From: Hofstenia miamia
Taxonomy: Eukaryota > Xenacoelomorpha > Acoela
Length of the DNA stretch: 64,000 nucleotides
Direction: 5' to 3'
NCBI GenBank assembly: GCA_004352715.1
Contig: SCFE01000005.1
Span: 2,134,882-2,198,881, forward strand
Within the stretch, counting starts at the first letter, position 1; every line of letters begins with the position of its first letter. The notes under the pieces are model-generated. The model saw nothing but the letters and a program-made list of their open reading frames with translations, ran no database searches and was not told where the DNA came from. Positions 23,951 to 35,613 of the stretch are shown here, one piece after another. Both the position numbers and the translations under genes were made by a program.

Positions 23951-24310
23951 AGAGTTTAAAAAATATGAGCTGTTATCACTTATTTATTTAGCTTAATTCA
24001 ATTTTGTTTTAAATAATGTGTTTGGGTGAATACTCAATTTATTTTGTTAAAATGTCAATTTATACTTTTCATTTATTATAGAACATTGTTTGTCTCCTCA
24101 TTTGTGTTTTAATTAAGTTAACATGCTATAAGATTCTCATCTCTCTCTTTTAAATGTAATTAATGAGAGAGTTATCATTATTGATAGTGCTTAATGTTAC
24201 ATGTGCATGCATAAATATCTATTTTACATTACACTGTCAATTTTTATCTAACACCCTGGTTTTTTTAGGGTAATTATGAGATGTTATTTACTTAGTTAAA
24301 CATAAATTCG
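23155..24310. repeat. Recurrent CACCCT...AGGGTG hairpin units in the polymerase intron
   Basis: AACACCCTGGTTTTTTAGGG (6-bp stem CACCCT/AGGGTG, sometimes AGGGTA) followed by GATGTTATTTATTTAGTTAA occurs near 23,155, 23,222 and 24,250. In copy B the inverted equivalents are near 44,620-44,690 and 44,960-45,035. Another conserved stem, CTCTCTC/GAGAGAG at 24,141-24,171, is also kept in copy B near 44,760-44,795. Confidence 0.6.
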
Positions 24311-27300
24311 TTTAAATAATGCATGCATGCATTTTATCTAACTTACTGATTATAATGTATTGCTATTTTCCCTCTATACCATGTTTACACATATTTTTCT
24401 CTTTCTGGTTTATATATTTTAAAATTCAAATGTGTGTTAAAAACAAAATTATTCCATCTTTGGAAAAACTATTTGTGTTTTATGTTAAAATCTAAATTAT
24501 TTTTTCCATGTTTTAAATTTTTTCAATTGATATTTTCCCACTTTACTAATACATGGTCTATTTAGACCAAAGACACCATCCCAATATTCTTGTGTTTTGT
24601 GGTTTGTGCACATACATGAGTCCCCACCCAAAACAAGTGAGGTTGCACCTTCATATGAGACATAAATGAATAACAGTTAATTTTTGCTTGTTTTGTAAGA
24701 CCTATTTTGGGAGTAAACCATCACTTTACAGTCATATTGATAGCAAGCATCCAAATGAGATTCCATCAACTTCAACTTTGAACACCAGCAATAGCCATGA
24801 ATTTACCATACAAAGATTGGAGAATGCATGTCATGGTGCTTTTTCAAATTATTTATCCAACCATCTTAATTTGATTGATGTTTATGAGGCATTCTCAAAC
24901 CATTACAAGACAATATGTGAGGTAATTTCAAATGAGGTTTCCATGCATTATTCCGTGAAAATATATTTAACTTGCAAGGTGGAAATGGTGAAGCCAGTGC
25001 AAAATTATGAAGAAAAGGTCGCCATTCTCCATCCAACATCACACCCCATATCAGTTTTTTGATCGGGACTAAGTGAAAGTAATGTCTACAGCCTAGTCAA
25101 TGAAATTGCCAGTTTTATTTGTGTTTATGCAACAAATGGGAGCGGATTTATTTTAAAAAGAATGTTGATGTACGTGTGTCCAAATATCACTGATCATGTG
25201 GAGGATCCTATATTCTGCTACCTGAGCATCTTAAAAGAAACAATTTCCTTGTAAACCTGAAAACCAGACAATCAAACCTATGTTTTGTGTATAGCATATT
25301 ATCATGTCTCCACCCTGAAATTAAACAGAGATATGAAATAACATGAATGAAAAAATTTCTTCCTGAGTTAAAATATTCTGGATTGACCTTCCCATTGTCA
25401 ATTAATGATGTATGCATTTTTGAGACTTGGAATTCAATAAATTTCAATGTGTATGCACTAAATGAACAATGTCTTGTGTCAGCATATATGTCTCCATGCC
25501 ATCATCAGAAGACAGTCAATTTATTACTAATTGAAGAAGAAGAAAAAAATCATTATTTAGCAATTACAAATTTGAATGTGTGTCTCTGGTTTTTTAAAAA
25601 TAGAAGAAATGGATTTTTCTGCCCAAAATGTTTATCTGGGTTCACAACAAGAGAAAATTTATCAAAACATGAGATTAAGTGCAATGGAGTATCAGAACCA
25701 AACATTACTTTCCCAAACCAATCAGACAAAATCAAATTTAAAGCTTTTGCAGCACAGAATTACATCCCCATTGTTGGTAGTCTGGATATCAAGGTTGATT
25801 TCAAGAAGGTCCACAGCATGCAGCCTAATCCGTCTACAAGCTATACTATATGCAAAGTCGACCAAATTCCATCTGGTGTGTGTGTGGTGATGAGTAGTGT
25901 GGACAAATTATTAACATGTGAGATATATACCAGTGAACAATGTATGGAACAAGGGTGGAATCATTTTTGGAAATTTGTGAAACAGTCCTATGAAATGAAG
26001 CAATGCCATTGTGAACTAATAATATCAGAGGAGCAGTGGAGATTATGTTGTCATCAGCAACAAAATGTATATTTTGTAAACATTTATTTACACAGGACAA
26101 TGTCAATTCATTGATCATTGCCATTTTTCCAGAGAAATAAGAGGCATCACACACAATAATTGTAATATTTTAAATCAAAGTCTGCAATTTACACCAGTTT
26201 TTATGCATAATGGGAGCAAATACAATATGCATATTTTATTAAAAAGTTTGTGTATGAAAGATGGGGAGAAAGTTTCATGCGTACCATGCATGTCTGAAGT
26301 TTTTCTATCACTCAGTTTGATGGTACCTGTTGATGTTTATAATGATAAACATGGAAATTACAAGCCAATATATGAGGAACTCTGGTTTTTGAATAGCTAT
26401 TGATTCATAGCCACAAGTCTGTCAAACCTTGCAAAAAATATTGGAGCAGACAAGTATAAATTTTTAAATGATGGTATGGGGAAACAAAAAGTGGAGGCGT
26501 TTTTCCAGTGGGAAGGGAACCTTCCCATACATGTGGTTTGACAGTTTCAAGAAATTTAATGAGTTGAGCTTTCCAGAATTAGAGCATTGGAGATGGATTA
26601 ACCAGAAAAATCCTATTAACCCAGGAGGAGTTGGATTTTGAACATCAAAACACATGGGTCTTGGGCGGGTGTGAAAATTTTAAACAATTTCATGACAATT
26701 ACCTGGTTTCAGACACATTATTACATCTAGATGTCACATGTGAATTTAGAATACAGAGCATGGAGACATATAATCTAGACCCTGCCCACTTTTTTATGCT
26801 ATCAAATTTTAGTTGGCATGCAATGTTGAAGTATATGGGTATCTCTCTTGATCCTATACATGATGAAGAAGAATTAAATTTTTATAATTGATGGGATCTG
26901 TGGAGGTATGTGCAGTACATTTTCAGAAAGATTTTTTAAAGTGAACAATCCAATGATAGAAGGATTTGATCCCCAGAATGAGACCACCTATGGGTTCTAT
27001 AAGGCAGAACCATGTCCATGAGCCTCCCTATAGGTGGGTTGACCTGGTCTAGAGCGAGCATTGCTGAAATATTGTCCACACCACAAGATTCGTAGACTGG
27101 ATATTTGGTGGAAGTTGATCTGGAATACCTGCAACATTTACATGACAAGCACTTTGACTTTCCCCTGGCTCCTCACAAGATGACAATAGAAGATAAGCAT
27201 TTATCACCATACCAACTCAAAATAAAAAACCAGTTAAAAATAAAGTTGGCACCAATACCCAAACTAGTGCAAACATTTTATAAGAAAGAGAATTACATCA

Positions 27301-28360
27301 TGCACTATGAAGTATTAAAGTTTTATATTGAACACAGATTGATAATCATGAAATTTCACAAAGCCCTCAAGTTTAAACAGGCACCATTTTTAAACGATAT
27401 ATTGACCTCAAAATGGGGAGGGGAAAGCTGCTCAAAACAATTTTGAAAAAGCATTTAACAAGTTAATGTTGAATGCAGTGTTTGGGAAATTTATGGAGAA
27501 TTTGAAAAAGAGAATAAATATAAAGTTTGCACATGATTTGGAGTCAGCAGAGAAATTAATAAAGAAACCAGAGTTTAAGTTGTACAATATCATCAATGAG
27601 GATTTAGTGCAAGTCATGATGAGCCAGAAAGATATTTTATGGGATAAAGCAAATTATATTGGCATGACAATACTTGATTTATCGAAATTAATCATGTTTA
27701 AGTTTCACTATGAGGTTATGAAACCCTATTTTAAAAATAGAATTGCGTTATTGTATTCTGACACAGATTCTCTAATGTATAAGATTAAATCAGAGAATTT
27801 ATACACTGAGCTTGCTCCCATCTCACATTACTTTGACTTTTCCAACTATCCAAAGAATTCACCATTATATAGTGATGTGAATAAAAAGGTATATTTGAAA
27901 ATAAAGGATGAATTGGGCAGAGGGGTTTTATCACAGCTTGTGACACTAAAACCAAAAACTATACTCGATTGAATATACAAATGACAGTCATGAAGTGTTG
28001 GAGATGGCTAGCGCAAAAGGTGTGACTCGTTCTGTGAAGCAGACAATGAACTTTGACCTTTTCAAGTCTATTGTATTGCAAGAAGGCATCATTCGAAGAC
28101 CAATGACTGGAATACGCTCGCATATGCATTCAATTGGTGTAGAGACGTCAAATCATACATCATTGTCATGCTATAATAATAAACACTATCTCATAAATAG
28201 CATAGAAACACTGCCATATGGACATAAAGGTAATAACAATTTACATGTTTATAATGTTAAACTCTTGTTTAGATATCAAAACAATTATTCACAGTCCATC
28301 ATCACTACTACCTCTGCACTAATTGATGATGGGGTTAAACGTCTTCATCTAGGTATATGA

Positions 28361-30190
28361 AAATTTATATTGTTTGTTATTAATTTGTGTTTTAGATTCC
28401 GATACGTAGTAATTCACATTTCATTCTCCCTCCCCACTTCAAGTCTTTGTATATGGTAATTTATTTTTAAAAAATTAAATATTAAATTTTACATTTAGAT
28501 ATTTTCAATGTTTTACCTCTGTTATTTTTACATAATTGCTCCCTCCACCATGTTCAATGCGAATTTGTTAAAAGCTCCCTCTGCATATGTTTTTATATGT
28601 ATTATTACAAATTAATGTTTTTGTTTAGACAATTCCTCATATAATTGATTATCCCACATACAATGTTTCCTCCATTCTCTGTGTCCATACAAATTTGTTA
28701 AATTTCTCCATGTATGTTTTTGTCAACAATGTTATAAATTAATGTTTTTGTTTAGTCAATTCTCCATTTGAATAATTTGATGTCACATGTCAAGAAGAAA
28801 ATCTATTCACTCCAATGCTCCCCACGTTTATTTTATCTTGAAAATGGTATAATATATTTTAATTATATTTTTTTAAAGGTTTATTTAGATCCCCATGTGT
28901 TTAAAAAAGAAAAAAAAGTTTTCCATCATCAACTGATGAAAGAATGCCTCCATGTGAAAATTCCTTCACAAAAAAGTATAATTATTTTAATTTATAAGAA
29001 GTTAATGGAAATATTTAGCTGTCTGTCACTATTTTACAGTGCCCCAGTTGTATTGAACAAAAAAGATGCCTCTCTATGTAAATACCTCCAACAACAAGTG
29101 TATGTGCGTTTTACACATGTAATACATTAACAACCATATTTAGCTGTGTTTGCTACTATTTATAATTTTTCTGCAGTTTATTGATTGAAGAAAGTCTCTA
29201 TGCTAAAGTGCCATAAACATTTCACTGAGATGTGTGTTCTATTGCTATCTAATGCATCATTTGATTATTGAAATTGCCTTTGTACACATTGATTAACTTC
29301 TCCTCAAGTCACATACACTCAATCCTCTACTGTGTGCATGTATAATTGCAAAGAAATAGTGGTAGGCATTGATTTCTCTCTCTCTAATTAACTTGGAGTT
29401 TAGAACATGTTTTTTTGCAATATATTGCACGTGCTTTCTCTCAACACACACACCATAAAGCAGATGGTGGGAATTGCATTAGAAATCCAATTTAGCTGTT
29501 ATCATTGCTAGGAGCTTTTGAGAAGACATACAACTTGGTATGGATAATTTTACATTAAAGGCATCTTTATTCTGCTTTTAGACAATTGTGGTTTCCAATT
29601 TGACATTAAAAGGAATCTCACATTAAAGAGAGCATTTCCAGTCGTAAAAACTTGTTATTGTTGTATATTGCATAGATTTGCCATTAGAAATACATTATAA
29701 CATTTATTAGGTCTCCTGCTCAATTTTAATTTATATGTCGTTTATTTTATTTTATTACATGGTGTTCTTAATACACATAAACAATAGTTGACATATTTAT
29801 TTAATTTTGTAAAATGCATATCTCTTATATCACACTTAGATATATTTTATTGGGCATTGTGTGATTCTCAACACACATCAGATGAACAAGACTTGACAAA
29901 AATTATCTATGCATGGGAAATGAAGACGGTGGTTGACGACAATATATGAACTCACATCAACATTGGCGGTGATAAACTAATACAATAGACAAATTTAATA
30001 GTGTAATTTACCATCATTATAAGTGGAACGTGTATAATATACATGTGTTTTGTCTTGTTTTTAAAATGTGGGCTTTACCATGCTCACTTAAATATCTGGT
30101 TTTATATTTTGGAAATTGATGAAATTTCTTTTAACATGTAAACTAGACAAATGCATTTTTTACTAATGTCTAAAAAATTTTAAATGTTTT
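28361..30190 (+). repeat. Repeat-rich 3' tail of Polinton copy A
   Basis: Non-coding tail homologous to 38,590-40,644 (copy B, inverted) and 48,756-51,015 (copy C). It includes about two units of a degenerate roughly 125-bp repeat (28,530-28,770; ACAATTCCTCATATAATTGA ... TTTGTCAACAATGTTATAAA). Further blocks end in AAAATGGTATAAT, and a well-conserved terminal block runs 29,935-30,180 (ACATGTGTTTTGTCTTG, TGGGCTTTACCATGCTCACT). It stops where a LINE begins near 30,190. Confidence 0.65.
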
Positions 30191-31088
30191 TATTACAATC
30201 TTTATTTTCTGAGTAGGCCAGTGAAATTTCATTCTCAAGTTTTTCAAAAAATTCATTAGTATAACATTTATTTGGGCAGTATGAAACATTAATTAATTGC
30301 TTTTTAAAAGGTGAATTTTTGATAGGCTTATCAATTTCATGCCATAGGTTTTCGAATTTTACTGAGCTTACTATATCATTCTGTTGCTTAGGATGAAATG
30401 ATCTAAGTACTAGAAGGAGTACACTGCCCCCTTGCTTTTACCAAGTATATTACAATGAGTTCCATCTTTTCTGAATAATTGATATTGATTATTGTTGTCT
30501 GACCAGACATGATCAAGGTCATTGCAGGTAAACCATGTCTCAGTAATTGCTAGCACTATACTTTCATAAAAATTGCTAATAAGTGACTTGTAATTGCAAT
30601 TTTTATTAGATAAATTCTGGGCATTTAAATGAACGTAATTAATCATATCTTTCTTAGATGAAACATTTTTTAGATATGTTTCATAATTGAGCAAAGGACA
30701 AGGATTTGCTTTGATTCCATGTTTAAGTAATTATAAAAATTTTAAACCAAAATTGCTAAAAGCTCTTTAAAGGGATTTTTTCTAGGTATATCTGTTATTA
30801 GAAAAATGCTCTTAAAAGTTGCAAACTTAGATTTTTGTGTTGGTAAACTACCTGTAGTCTTAGCATTATAAAGATAAGTAAATCTATACCATTTAGTAAA
30901 AAGTTAATAGGTGGTGTTGTTGAAAGGACTTTGGCATACATTTGTGGGTGTGGCTCATAGCGTCCTTGATTAACCATTGCTGGTGAGTACAAAGTACATG
31001 ATTGCCTGTGATGTTGCAGTGGCATACATGTATTTGCTGGTTGATATGATTGGTAAGCATTACTACTACTACTACTAAAAGAATCTGT
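30191..31088 (-). pseudogene. LINE 5' part: ORF1 end and endonuclease start
   Basis: On minus, 30,798-31,060 reads NQGRYEPHPQMYAKVLSTTP followed by PINFLLNGIDL after a Ser-rich stretch encoded by TAC/AGT repeats. It looks like the end of a LINE ORF1. At 30,410-30,694 the frame reads INYVHLNAQNLSNKNCNYKS and then LAITETWF. This is the start of the apurinic-like endonuclease of CR1/L2-type LINEs (N-A-Q/R-S-L, then the catalytic E in ITETW). Homology fades near 30,190, so the RT is missing. It separates the tail of copy A from the next Polinton end. Confidence 0.7.
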
Positions 31089-31640
31089 AGTAGTGTATTA
31101 AGAACAGAGGAGATTACACAAAATGACGTCATCACTGATTTAGAGATATCAGGGGAGTGTTTGCAAGTGTTAATTACTGAGTCATTCTACTTGACAAATG
31201 TTGATTGACAGCCCCACTAACAGATTTTCAGTGACGTCACATACTTGATATTTTTAAGTGTATTGACTAATGGATTTCAATTAGTGATTCATGTCAGTTT
31301 TTTAATTGATTTTCATAGTGATTCATTTACATGTTGGGGCCAATTCACATACATACATTTTTGGTATAATGACTAATTTCATTGTTTGTTAATATACACT
31401 GCTATATCACACTTGCTTGCATACATTACATTTCATTGTGTGAATATGCCTCATTATCACACATTATGTTTTGCTTTTTCCATGATTTTCAGATGATCAC
31501 ACATACAGTGTAATTTGGGAAAACTTACAAAAAACATCATTTTGGTTTTCTCAAAATTCCTTGTTAACACATTTATCATATCATGTTTTTTTCAGCCAAT
31601 GAATATTTTTAATAAGTTCAATGTATTTCCATTGGCTGGT
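31089..31640 (+). repeat. Polinton terminal inverted repeat (copy D, left-type)
   Basis: Begins AGTAGTGTATTAAGAAC and follows the blocks of the 17,598 repeat (GAGTCATTCTACTTGACAAA, ATTAGTGATTCATG, TTTACATGTTGGGGCCAA), ending near TTGGCTGGTCAATC. The preceding bases are ATCTGT; no matching right end was found. Confidence 0.75.
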
Positions 31641-31718
31641 CAATCTATATATTCAGCTCATTTCATCAGATAAAATCATTATTTTTCTTCTAGACAATTT
31701 CATCTCTCACTTTTGGCA

Positions 31719-32259
31719 ATGTCTGTTGAAGCACTAGCATTTGGCTCATTGAGCAGTCTATTTGATGATCTATGCAGAACCCCACCACCATCTCAGGCTA
31801 TAACCTGCTTACAAAGGAGATGATGTCCCCACCACCTGCGCCTGTAAAAGAAAAACGCAAGACTCAACACAAATGAAGACACCCTATAGTAAGTAATAAT
31901 GTGATTGTCTTTCCCAACACAACTGAGGATGACCATGTTTTACAATGCTTAAATGATGTTAATTCCAAAACACCAACCTGTATTTTTTCAAATGCAAGTC
32001 CAGCTAGCAAACTACCAAAAAAACTATAGCTAACAATCAAAGACATTGTTCAGCTGAACACAAGATATGGTACCACAGTAAAGATAAGACTCAACAATGG
32101 TTTTTACTACTTTCTACCCTGATGGTATGTCAATGCATTAGGTGAGAATTACAAGACTCTGGTAAATAAAAAACTTTTTCACATGATGACATGGAAATTG
32201 CAAATGGTGGCAATAATGTAAATCATATTGTATTAGAATTTAGTAAAATAAAAATATTA
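31719..32259 (+). pseudogene. Degenerate LPKRY-type ORF (copy D)
   Basis: Homologous along its length to 18,178-18,720. From ATG 31,719 it reads SVEALAFGSLSSLFDDLCRT and then loses frame by one base near 31,794. The TGA of copy A is conserved at 31,874-31,876. The domain part keeps TIKDIVQLNTRYGTTVKIRL and NNGFYYFLP, but a stop replaces the lysine of LPKRY and more stops follow. After 32,260 homology to copy A ends. Confidence 0.7.
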
Positions 32260-32906
32260 GTTCTATTACATTTGACCAAAATCACCTACTTGTAAAAAAT
32301 ATCAAACACATTTTCATTATTTGAATTGTACATATTCTCTCTCCCACCACTGCCAATGTGATGGAAACAGAGCTTCTTTTACAGTTTTTGGTAAATTATT
32401 TCTTTTGTAATTTATTTTATTTACACATTATACCAATAAGAGATATTCTGTTTTCCCTAACAAAAATTTTTATTCACATTAAACATACACAAGAAATCAA
32501 TTTTCACATAATCACATTATTTAATTGTAAAAAAATAACTTAGCCCACACTGGGGAAATTCAACTGTCCTTAACTCAATCTCTGTAAAAACTGAACAATG
32601 TATTACATTTTACATCTTGGAAAAATAATAATGATAGATTTATTTAATTAAAAACACAAAGTGTATAGAGTTTACACAAATGCTACAAACATAAAATGAA
32701 ATTGTATTATCAGACCTTGTTCACTACAAAACTTTACATTTATTCTATCAATGTACGATCTTGACATTGGCTTATACATTGGATTTTGCAATTTGTGATG
32801 TATTATGGGCATGGTACTTGGTTTGGCAAATTGCGTTAAAACCAATGGGGATTTATCCAGTAGTGGTAATCAAGTGCTACCAACAAATTGAGGTTCAACA
32901 ATATCA
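32260..32906. other. Unassigned, up to a 1,000-N gap
   Basis: No gene supported. The open frame at 32,761-32,906 runs into the gap and is not recognisable. Confidence 0.45.
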
Positions 32907-33906
32907 NNNNNNNNNNNNNNNNNNNNNNNNNNNNNNNNNNNNNNNNNNNNNNNNNNNNNNNNNNNNNNNNNNNNNNNNNNNNNNNNNNNNNNNNNNNNNN
33001 NNNNNNNNNNNNNNNNNNNNNNNNNNNNNNNNNNNNNNNNNNNNNNNNNNNNNNNNNNNNNNNNNNNNNNNNNNNNNNNNNNNNNNNNNNNNNNNNNNNN
33101 NNNNNNNNNNNNNNNNNNNNNNNNNNNNNNNNNNNNNNNNNNNNNNNNNNNNNNNNNNNNNNNNNNNNNNNNNNNNNNNNNNNNNNNNNNNNNNNNNNNN
33201 NNNNNNNNNNNNNNNNNNNNNNNNNNNNNNNNNNNNNNNNNNNNNNNNNNNNNNNNNNNNNNNNNNNNNNNNNNNNNNNNNNNNNNNNNNNNNNNNNNNN
33301 NNNNNNNNNNNNNNNNNNNNNNNNNNNNNNNNNNNNNNNNNNNNNNNNNNNNNNNNNNNNNNNNNNNNNNNNNNNNNNNNNNNNNNNNNNNNNNNNNNNN
33401 NNNNNNNNNNNNNNNNNNNNNNNNNNNNNNNNNNNNNNNNNNNNNNNNNNNNNNNNNNNNNNNNNNNNNNNNNNNNNNNNNNNNNNNNNNNNNNNNNNNN
33501 NNNNNNNNNNNNNNNNNNNNNNNNNNNNNNNNNNNNNNNNNNNNNNNNNNNNNNNNNNNNNNNNNNNNNNNNNNNNNNNNNNNNNNNNNNNNNNNNNNNN
33601 NNNNNNNNNNNNNNNNNNNNNNNNNNNNNNNNNNNNNNNNNNNNNNNNNNNNNNNNNNNNNNNNNNNNNNNNNNNNNNNNNNNNNNNNNNNNNNNNNNNN
33701 NNNNNNNNNNNNNNNNNNNNNNNNNNNNNNNNNNNNNNNNNNNNNNNNNNNNNNNNNNNNNNNNNNNNNNNNNNNNNNNNNNNNNNNNNNNNNNNNNNNN
33801 NNNNNNNNNNNNNNNNNNNNNNNNNNNNNNNNNNNNNNNNNNNNNNNNNNNNNNNNNNNNNNNNNNNNNNNNNNNNNNNNNNNNNNNNNNNNNNNNNNNN
33901 NNNNNN
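32907..33906. other. Assembly gap of exactly 1,000 N
   Basis: The round length suggests a gap of unknown size. Sequences on its two sides need not be adjacent or in this orientation. Confidence 0.9.
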
Positions 33907-35199
33907 GGCCCATGCAGCAATGGAACATTCCAAGAATGTTCCAATATATCTTTAGACTTTTGTAATTAAAATACTAGTTGATTTAAGATTACAAATAATT
34001 GCATTGTTGTAACTATAATTAGAGTCATCATTGATAATTAGAAATATCATTATGTATAAAGAATTTCAGTAAGACCTGATGAAGCAAGAAAAAGTATAAA
34101 GTATAGTAATTGTCAGCAACTGAAAAATAATTCATTATTTGAATGACTACAGTGATGCTAAAACACTATTGCTACTACTTGCACCTAGTTTTTAAAATCT
34201 TTGTAAATATAATGTTGGTCATTTTCTGAAACATCCTCAAAACATTTTCTGTCACACAATGACAACATTCCCACCACCGCCATTTATCACACTTCAGAAA
34301 CATTTCTGTAACATTTAGGCAACATTTCTTGCTTGCTGGGAAGAAGCATGATTTATTAGTCAGTCTTATAATGGCTCATTCGATTAGGTGAGAAATGTTT
34401 TTATTATATTTAAATCCATGTACATAAAATATATTTTCTGATTGACATTTGAGTTTGAATTGCTGTGAGATGATGGCATTCGAAAAAACGATTTACAATG
34501 AATTAGTAAAAAATCAAAAAAATTATATTAGTATCCAATCACAAGCTCTTAAAAACAGGGTTACTGAATATAATTATAGTGCGAAGGTAGTAATTATTTT
34601 ATAAACTTATATTAGAGTTTTATACATGTTAATACATATTTAAGAGTACATAGAATCTTCAAATGCTTTGTATTGATAACTTTGACACTTTTGTCAAACA
34701 TTTTTAATATTGTGGTGTGGATTATGGATCGAAAAATGTCACCCCTGAATTTTAATCTTAATGCCGAAATTTTATATATCAAAATGAAGGATTATTTCAT
34801 ATTAATCATTTTGTGAAGTAAATGATGAACTCATAGATCCAATGATAGTCATAGTAAATTTGGACCTATATCACACCTACTTTGACCACTATAATCCTTT
34901 AGAGCAGTATAATTAGTTATAGTGGAGAAAACAACATGTTGAATGTCTTCTCACTAGCCACACACATTCTTTTTAACTTTCCCAATATCATTTTGAAATT
35001 ATGAAAAATTTAATTGTTTCTTAAATCAATAAGTACAGATAATAAATTAGCACGTAAAAATATTTTATCTTAGAAGCATATTTATTGTCAATTTCGGTTT
35101 ATACAATAATTGTGATGTATTCCTGAGCCAGAAAATTGACAGAAGTTGATACATAAAATGCTCCTACAAGTATGTTGCAAATAATGCACTAGCAATACG
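33907..35199. other. Unassigned AT-rich region with AACATTT-rich patch
   Basis: Right after the gap lies a palindrome, GGAACATTC-CAA-GAATGTTCC (33,922-33,942). At 34,220-34,345 there are repeated AACATTT/AACATTC words with TTCTTGCTTGCTGGG, which look like a dispersed repeat. No gene recognised. Confidence 0.4.
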
Positions 35200-35452
35200 C
35201 AATGCTTTGCGGCTTGGGCTTTTTGGCTGGTCGTAGTCAGTCGCTAATTTTTATTAGTAAGAGCCGCAAATGGCCTCGGTCGCAAATTTTGAAGCCGCTT
35301 CCAACCATAAATTTTTATTGTAAATGATATTCACCACATTTCTAGTAATAGCCGAGACTGAGGTGCAAGGGTTCAGGCCTATCCAGCCATTAGCCTTGGT
35401 TTACGCCTGGCTGCTGCCAAACCTCAGCTGAGACTAAAGCTGCAAAACACTG
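35200..35452. mobile_element. Candidate MITE with CARTGYTTTGCRGCT ends
   Basis: CAATGCTTTGCGGCT at 35,200-35,214 matches, with three changes, the inverted right end CAGTGTTTTGCAGCT read from 35,452. The interior is GC-richer than its surroundings and has no ORF. Flanking 8-mers do not match. Its start resembles hAT ends. Confidence 0.4.
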
Positions 35453-35613
35453 CGTGAAAGTTAATCATTAAAATGTTGTAATACAATATTTCCAAAGCAC
35501 GCAGTTGTGTCAATAATGTATTATATATATTCATACTTAAATTGATATTTACTGAATAAATTTGGTAGTAAAATTGAAAACTAAGTAAGTAACCAAGTCA
35601 GATCCTTCATGAA

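Larger units (their letters stand above)
22050..28360 (+). pseudogene. Polinton family B DNA polymerase, copy A (three exons, broken)
   Basis: Protein-primed family B polymerase, the replicase of Polintons. Exon 1 is 22,050-22,158 (MPVNVFDFLSGWNAKYD then a stop; copy B has a glutamine codon there). Exon 2 is 22,472-22,654, acidic and Gln/Asn-rich (EEEVLENFKEWSQNFEGQVN), donor GTGAGT. Exon 3 is 24,566-28,360; both introns are phase 2. Exon 3 holds C2H2-type finger remnants (24,580-24,760) and the conserved YSGLTFPLSINDVCIFETW block near 25,375. A second finger (CPKCLSGF) and an Exo I block reading LDIK, where copy B keeps D-x-E, follow. Next come an HNH/EndoVII-like DHCH...RG...H motif near 26,115, Exo II (FMHNGSKYNMHILL) and Exo III (YLVSDTLLHLDV). 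Polymerase motifs are VEVDLEYLQHLH near 27,107, KLMLNAVFGKFMEN near 27,460 and YSDTDSL near 27,757. At least six frame changes make it inactive. Confidence 0.85.

Noticed and set aside
23130-24310. Direct repeats that could be mistaken for a CRISPR array
   Set aside because: Only three irregularly spaced units in an intron of an animal transposon; no spacers of uniform length.
32761-33969. Long open frames on both strands around 32.8-34.0 kb
   Set aside because: They exist only because 1,000 N contain no stop codons; the real sequence at the edges is not recognisable.
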